Part shown: piece by piece, positions 7,869 through 10,870 of the stretch
How positions within the stretch are numbered: position 1 is the stretch's first letter
How the letters are laid out: the number at the start of each line of letters is the position of its first letter
Assembly (NCBI GenBank): GCA_964343305.1
Contig: CAYFJO010000369.1
Location: 1-10,870 of the forward strand
DNA length: 10,870 nt
From: CAYFJO01 sp964343305
GTDB lineage: Bacteria; Planctomycetota; Planctomycetia; Pirellulales; Pirellulaceae
Direction of reading: 5' to 3'
Notes under the pieces: generated by a model
What the model saw: only the letters and a program-made list of their open reading frames with translations
Databases searched by the model: none
Told to the model about the DNA's origin: nothing
Position numbers and translations under genes: made by a program

Positions 7869-8480
7869 TTACTTCTCCTCTTCGAGTGAATCCCCGTTTT
7901 GAGCACACTCTTGCAGTCGACGCATGATACGACTGCGCGCCGCATAGACAGCGCCCGTGGACATCCGCAACTTCTCTGCAGTCTCGGCCACCGATAAGTC
8001 GCCAAGTGTCGACAACCAAAACGCTCGCCATGACTGCTCCTTGAACTCATCTCTTATCTGCTCTGCCGCCCATCGTAAACGGCTGCGATGATGCTCCTGT
8101 TCGATGAGTCGTTCAATTTCTTCCGTAGGTGCTTCGACTGACATTGATCTTTTCAAGAACTCACTACCACCGGCGGAATTGCGCGGGCGGCTGCGCAGCA
8201 TGCTGATCAGAGCGTTCCGGGCTACGCGATTCAGCCAACCACGAAAGCCGCCCTTCTGCGGATCTTTCTCCCAATGGGGGATTGCATTCGCAACCGACAT
8301 CATCACTCTCTGAGTCAAATCTTCCGCGTCACTGTCCTGCAAACCAGCACGACGACCGATCCGGTAGACCACTGGCCGGTACATCGCGGCGAACCGCTCC
8401 CAGGCCGCACGATCGTTTGAATCGCGCACGCGAATCAATAGACTATCACTGGTTTCGGGTGCGTGTGTCACGGACATCAT
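7869..8480 (-). CDS. ECF-type RNA polymerase sigma factor
   Basis: The protein has 203 residues, the usual size for an ECF (group 4) sigma factor. Region 2 spans about 25-98: YRPVVYRIGRRAG leads into DAEDLTQRV (51-59, region 2.2, the core polymerase contact), then FRGWLNRVARNALISMLRSR (79-98, regions 2.3-2.4 for the -10 element). A polar linker (99-132) precedes region 4 (133-192), with a helix-turn-helix from LSVAETAEKL to ARSRIMRRL (162-189) for the -35 element. The start is ATG-ATG at 8480/8477, with AGGGA just upstream that fits the second ATG better. It is followed after 3 bp by the kinase gene, so it is almost certainly co-transcribed and probably regulated by that kinase. The acidic DAED motif is intact. 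I cannot assign an ECF group number with confidence. Confidence 0.95.
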   Translation of the reverse strand: MMSVTHAPETSDSLLIRVRDSNDRAAWERFAAMYRPVVYRIGRRAGLQDSDAEDLTQRVMMSVANAIPHWEKDPQKGGFRGWLNRVARNALISMLRSRPRNSAGGSEFLKRSMSVEAPTEEIERLIEQEHHRSRLRWAAEQIRDEFKEQSWRAFWLSTLGDLSVAETAEKLRMSTGAVYAARSRIMRRLQECAQNGDSLEEEK

Positions 8481-8498
8481 TTTCCCTGGTACAAGAGA

Positions 8499-8526
8499 TT
8501 ACGCAGCCTACGTCCGATATTTGACA
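8499..8526 (-). promoter_or_regulatory. Possible promoter of the sigma-kinase cluster
   Basis: On the minus strand TGTCAA (8521-8526) and GCGTAA (8499-8504) are separated by 16 bp and lie 18 bases before the sigma start. The spacing suits an ECF-dependent promoter and autoregulation would be typical, but the motif assignment is a guess from one site. Confidence 0.2.
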
Positions 8527-8566
8527 CGTCGGGAAAAAATGTGGGAATGAATGGAAAAAAAAGGCC

Positions 8567-8749
8567 TCACGACTTCCACTGGGCGAACGAGAGTGGACGC
8601 CCGCCCCCCAATGTCAGGCGAAAGATCTCGGATGGATCGACGGCTCCTGGACTTTTTCTCTCTTGTTCCTGACTTGGCTTGATCGTTGTGAACAGGCGGA
8701 GAATCTTGTCGTTGTTGACATCGCCGATGCCAAGCCAGCGTAGCCCGGA
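8567..8749 (-). pseudogene. 3' remnant of a gene, cut at the border of the repeat element
   Basis: One minus-strand frame reads protein-like from 8737 down to a TGA at 8567-8569, with WLGIGDVNNDKILRLF at the start and PSEIFRLTLGGGRPLSFAQW near the end. It has no start codon. Upstream, the frame enters the repeat element at 8743 and stops at 8750-8752. GDVNND resembles the calcium-binding loop of dockerin or EF-hand/VCBS-type repeats in secreted proteins, but one motif is not enough to name the family. The simplest reading is the last 57 or so codons of a decayed gene whose 5' part was lost or displaced when the palindromic element arrived. Confidence 0.5.
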
Positions 8750-8918
8750 TTATTCATGAACCGCCGTCCAAACGACGTAATGTTTTCTGTGAAAGGAGTT
8801 GCGGCTATTTTGCCTAAAACACCGCGCAAATTCGAATCCACACCAACCCGACGCGCAAGCGAGGGGCGACGTCCAAGACCCCTCGCTTGCGCGTCGGGTT
8901 AGTGAATAATCCGCGCTA
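8741..8918. repeat. MITE-like palindromic element, about 178 bp
   Basis: Its ends form a 16-bp inverted repeat with one mismatch: TAGCCCGGATTATTCA at 8741-8756 against 8903-8918 reversed. An 11-bp core, CGGATTATTCA, is exact on both sides. Inside, near the right end, lies a perfect 22-bp inverted repeat (separate entry). There is no coding capacity and no obvious target-site duplication was seen. Small non-coding elements with terminal inverted repeats are typical of MITEs or extended REP/BIME-like elements. Copy number in the genome would decide. Confidence 0.55.
8845..8900. repeat. Perfect 22-bp inverted repeat with 12-base loop
   Basis: Arm 8845-8866 begins AACCCGACGCGCAAGCG and ends GAGGGG; arm 8879-8900 is its exact reverse complement. 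The loop is 8867-8878. There is no T tract on either side, so it is not a standard intrinsic terminator. The palindrome should extrude or fold strongly in RNA. It sits between a minus-strand cluster and plus-strand genes. Confidence 0.85.
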
Positions 8919-9221
8919 GCGTGCATGAGCCGTGGCACTCGCGGTGTAACAGGCGATTGAGACATCGAACAAATCGGTTGTCCTTTTATCATACTGTCTC
9001 GAGGTTGTGGACGACCAGTTGGCGTGTCTGGTTCCAAGTTCTCTTGAAACAACGGATCTGAAGGTCGAAGCAAGCCATCAGTCGACATCTCGACCACCGA
9101 CGCATCCCAGTGCATTTTGAGTCGGCGGTGCTTGGTCGATTGGCGGCAATTCGCGGAACCGATTGTCGGCAAGGATCGTCCATTTCACTGAAACAACGTG
9201 CTCACACGAAGGAGAAACACG

Positions 9222-9815
9222 ATGAAGACGATCTCTGCGCAACCCCGGCCAGTACTCTTCGCGAACGGGCTGATCGTTGTCGCCTGCTTCTTTATGACGG
9301 CAACGGCGGGTGCTGACACTTTTGGCCGCGCGCGCCCAGGTATCTTTGCTTCTATCAATGCCTCACATGGCTTCAAGGTTTTGTCGAAGCACGCGACTGG
9401 TGTTCTGTTTTCCCTTGACGACGATGGCAAAGAACAAGTCATCTGGAATGAGCGACTGGTAAATGTTCCAGTTCGAGCTTTCGTGGCGCCAAATGGCAAA
9501 CGCGTAGTCACAACTGATACCCATGCAGACTTGGGGCGCGAACACTCGCTCGTAATTTACGACGACAAGGGGAAAATTCTCGGTGACTATCGGCTTGAGG
9601 ATCTCCTGAGCGAACAAGAAATCCGTGATCGAGTACCGCAGACTTCACCCAATCGCTGGTGGACTGACGAGGCTTCGTTTCGATTCCGGTACGATGGGCG
9701 AGACATCAAGTATTTTGACATCACCTTGAAGTGGGGAAAGATCATCACCGTCAATTTGCACTCCGGGAAACTACATAGACCACCTAACGAAACGCTCAAC
9801 CGGAGCGACGGTTGA
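9222..9815 (+). CDS. Small exported protein of unknown function
   Basis: The protein has 197 residues. The ATG at 9222 is chosen over an in-frame ATG at 9198 because AAGGAG lies eight bases before it and the signal peptide then starts the protein (MKTISAQPRP, hydrophobic core to TATAGA, cut before DTFGR). The mature part alternates short beta strands and turns: GVLFSLDDDGKEQVIW, VRAFVAPNGKRVVTTD, HSLVIYDDKGKILGDY, then LEDLLSEQEI and a beta-rich C-terminus (FRFRYDGRD, YFDITLKWGKIITVNL). The phrase V-A-P-N-G-K-x-V-V-T-T-D followed by S-L-V-I-Y-D-x-x-G-K resembles propeller-blade-like repeats, so I guess a small secreted beta-sheet protein. I do not recognise a named family. It is the first gene of the plus-strand group and is separated by 208 bp from the next gene. 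Confidence 0.85.
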   Translation: MKTISAQPRPVLFANGLIVVACFFMTATAGADTFGRARPGIFASINASHGFKVLSKHATGVLFSLDDDGKEQVIWNERLVNVPVRAFVAPNGKRVVTTDTHADLGREHSLVIYDDKGKILGDYRLEDLLSEQEIRDRVPQTSPNRWWTDEASFRFRYDGRDIKYFDITLKWGKIITVNLHSGKLHRPPNETLNRSDG

Positions 9816-9839
9816 ACGCGGAATCTGCAAATGAAAGTT

Positions 9840-9860
9840 GCTAGCCGCCGCCTGGCTAGC
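9840..9860 (+). other. Hairpin after the 9222-9815 gene
   Basis: GCTAGCC (9840-9846) and GGCTAGC (9854-9860) form a 7-bp stem with a 7-base loop, 24 bp past the stop codon. No T tract follows (CTGGACAAATC), so it is not a canonical intrinsic terminator, though its position would suit transcript-end stabilisation or weak termination. Confidence 0.35.
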
Positions 9861-10023
9861 CTGGACAAATCAAATTGTGCGAGGTATCGCTGTGAAAGTC
9901 ATAGTTGCGAGAGGGGGCGAAAGAACGCCGAGACTCTCAGTCCATTCTTGACGGAACGTATCGTCTGGTTTGTGCGACTGTGTATACCGTTGAACATCAC
10001 TACACCTCGCCAAGGAGTCGATT

Positions 10024-10870
10024 ATGAAAAACTGGCTATGCTTGTTCACGCTTTCTTGTTTCCTTGCCGCTACCGCCGGCCGCTTGGCGGGTGAAGATAG
10101 GGAACTTGCCAACGCGAGAAAGGCACACGCGAAGGCAATTGCGGATCAGGATGATGCTCTGTACCGGGCCAAACAGAAACATAGCAAGGCAGTTTTCGCG
10201 GCACATCGATCCTTACTAGCGGCCTACGATGACGCGATCAAACGCGCGCTGGATGGCGGCGACGAAGCCACCTTGCAAAAGCTGCGCTCGGAGCGCATTA
10301 CTTTGCTGCGTTCCGTTCCTCAGCCGCTCTCAAGCCTAGCCGATGACGCTGTTGTCGAATGCGTGTTGGGTGTCTACGGAAAATCGATACGAGCCGAACA
10401 GTACGCGTTCGTCAACTTGCGCCCGCCGCAAGGAGATCTGTGGACCGAAGCGATTCAAGAACAACTGCGCGGCAAGGTTCCCTTCGAGCACATCGAATAC
10501 GTGGCGACGGCGAAACTAGTCATCACGAAAGCTGGTTGGTACAACGTTGAACTGCCGGCTCGTGGCACTCAGTTTCGTTTGAATAGAGTGCCGATGAGCG
10601 GGGGCGAAGTTGAACTGACTCACGGCGTTTACGACGTCGAGATCTACACCAACACATGGGGACAGCCTCATTTGATGGCGGCCCGCGCGGCAGTGTTCCC
10701 GAAAGAGAGTGTGCATCGCGTACCCCTGGTGAACACGGCCGAAGGCGTCAAGCGATTTCTCGACCAGCGAATCAATGGCCGTCGCGTCGTCGAGGTTTCC
10801 GGCTACGTAGCCAAGGCTGTGGACATCAACATCAAAGCACCGAAGGGCGTCATCAAGGTACCCGCGAAGG
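10024..10870 (+). CDS. Exported protein with helical N-terminus, 3' end cut by window edge
   Basis: The frame is open for 282 codons to the window edge. The ATG at 10024 has AAGGAG six bases upstream. Residues 1-23 look like a signal peptide (MKNWLCLFTL, then CFLAATAGRLAG before EDREL). Residues 24-95 are highly charged and Ala-rich (ELANARKAHAKAIADQDDAL, KLRSERITLL) and likely form a helical or coiled-coil segment. From about 110 the sequence turns beta-rich, with AGWYNVELPARG, FRLNRVPMSGG and VELTHGVYDVEIYTN around residues 169-209, resembling a small secreted beta-sandwich or carbohydrate-binding-like module. I do not recognise a named family. The C-terminus is outside the window. The gene has its own ribosome site and follows the 9222 gene in the same direction after 208 bp. 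Confidence 0.85.
   Translation, partial: MKNWLCLFTLSCFLAATAGRLAGEDRELANARKAHAKAIADQDDALYRAKQKHSKAVFAAHRSLLAAYDDAIKRALDGGDEATLQKLRSERITLLRSVPQPLSSLADDAVVECVLGVYGKSIRAEQYAFVNLRPPQGDLWTEAIQEQLRGKVPFEHIEYVATAKLVITKAGWYNVELPARGTQFRLNRVPMSGGEVELTHGVYDVEIYTNTWGQPHLMAARAAVFPKESVHRVPLVNTAEGVKRFLDQRINGRRVVEVSGYVAKAVDINIKAPKGVIKVPAK

Larger units (their letters stand above)
8481..9221. other. 741-bp divergent region without an intact gene
   Basis: This separates the minus-strand sigma-kinase cluster from the plus-strand genes. It holds the possible sigma promoter, the 3' gene remnant (8567-8749), the palindromic element (8741-8918), and from about 8922 to 9200 weak minus-strand coding-like pieces in different frames, for example one ending at a TGA at 9078-9080. 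The promoter of the 9222 gene should lie before its AAGGAG site, but I cannot point to it. The region looks like a graveyard of broken genes and repeats. Confidence 0.6.

Noticed and set aside
8521..8549. TTGACA on the plus strand as a -35 box
   Set aside because: No matching -10 hexamer lies at the right distance, and no plus-strand gene follows nearby.

Overview
The window looks like chromosomal DNA of a planctomycete, probably Pirellulales-like. This is an inference from gene content: a secreted PQQ-type beta-propeller protein whose mature N-terminus carries DWPAWRG, a DUF2330-type secreted protein, an ECF sigma factor directly followed by a very large membrane Ser/Thr kinase with an N-terminal zinc-binding anti-sigma-like motif and outer LamG and leucine-rich repeats, and many exported proteins without recognised function. 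Base composition is moderate (a little above half G+C by eye) and most genes have clear AAGGGG- or AAGGAG-type ribosome binding sites. No rRNA, tRNA, CRISPR array, transposase or prophage gene was seen.

Layout. Positions 1-3285 hold three minus-strand genes for exported proteins: an LTxxQ (Spy/CpxP-like) helical protein, a PQQ-like beta-propeller protein 27 bp downstream, and a DUF2330-type protein cut by the window edge. Positions 3286-3829 have no secure gene; they hold a plus-strand coding-like stretch of unknown status and a strong minus-strand terminator. Positions 3830-8480 form a second minus-strand cluster: ECF sigma factor, then kinase (3 bp gap), then an exported protein with a duplicated Cys-X2-Cys domain (55 bp gap), closed by the terminator at 3764-3802. 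Positions 8481-9221 are non-coding and scrambled: a decayed 3' gene end, a palindromic MITE-like element of about 180 bp with a perfect 22-bp inner inverted repeat, and further weak coding-like remnants. From 9222 the genes switch to the plus strand: a small exported protein of unknown function and a second exported protein with a helical N-terminus that runs off the window.

How the genes may work together. The central cluster reads as a signalling unit. The kinase has a cytoplasmic zinc-motif domain and an intact kinase domain, one membrane helix, and a large outer part (a small beta-rich domain, a LamG-like domain and about eight 24-residue leucine-rich repeats). It could sense an extracellular or periplasmic ligand and control the neighbouring sigma factor by binding, phosphorylation or both. 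The cysteine-rich exported protein would be a co-transcribed partner or output. This is the most interesting system in the window, but its mechanism is inference.
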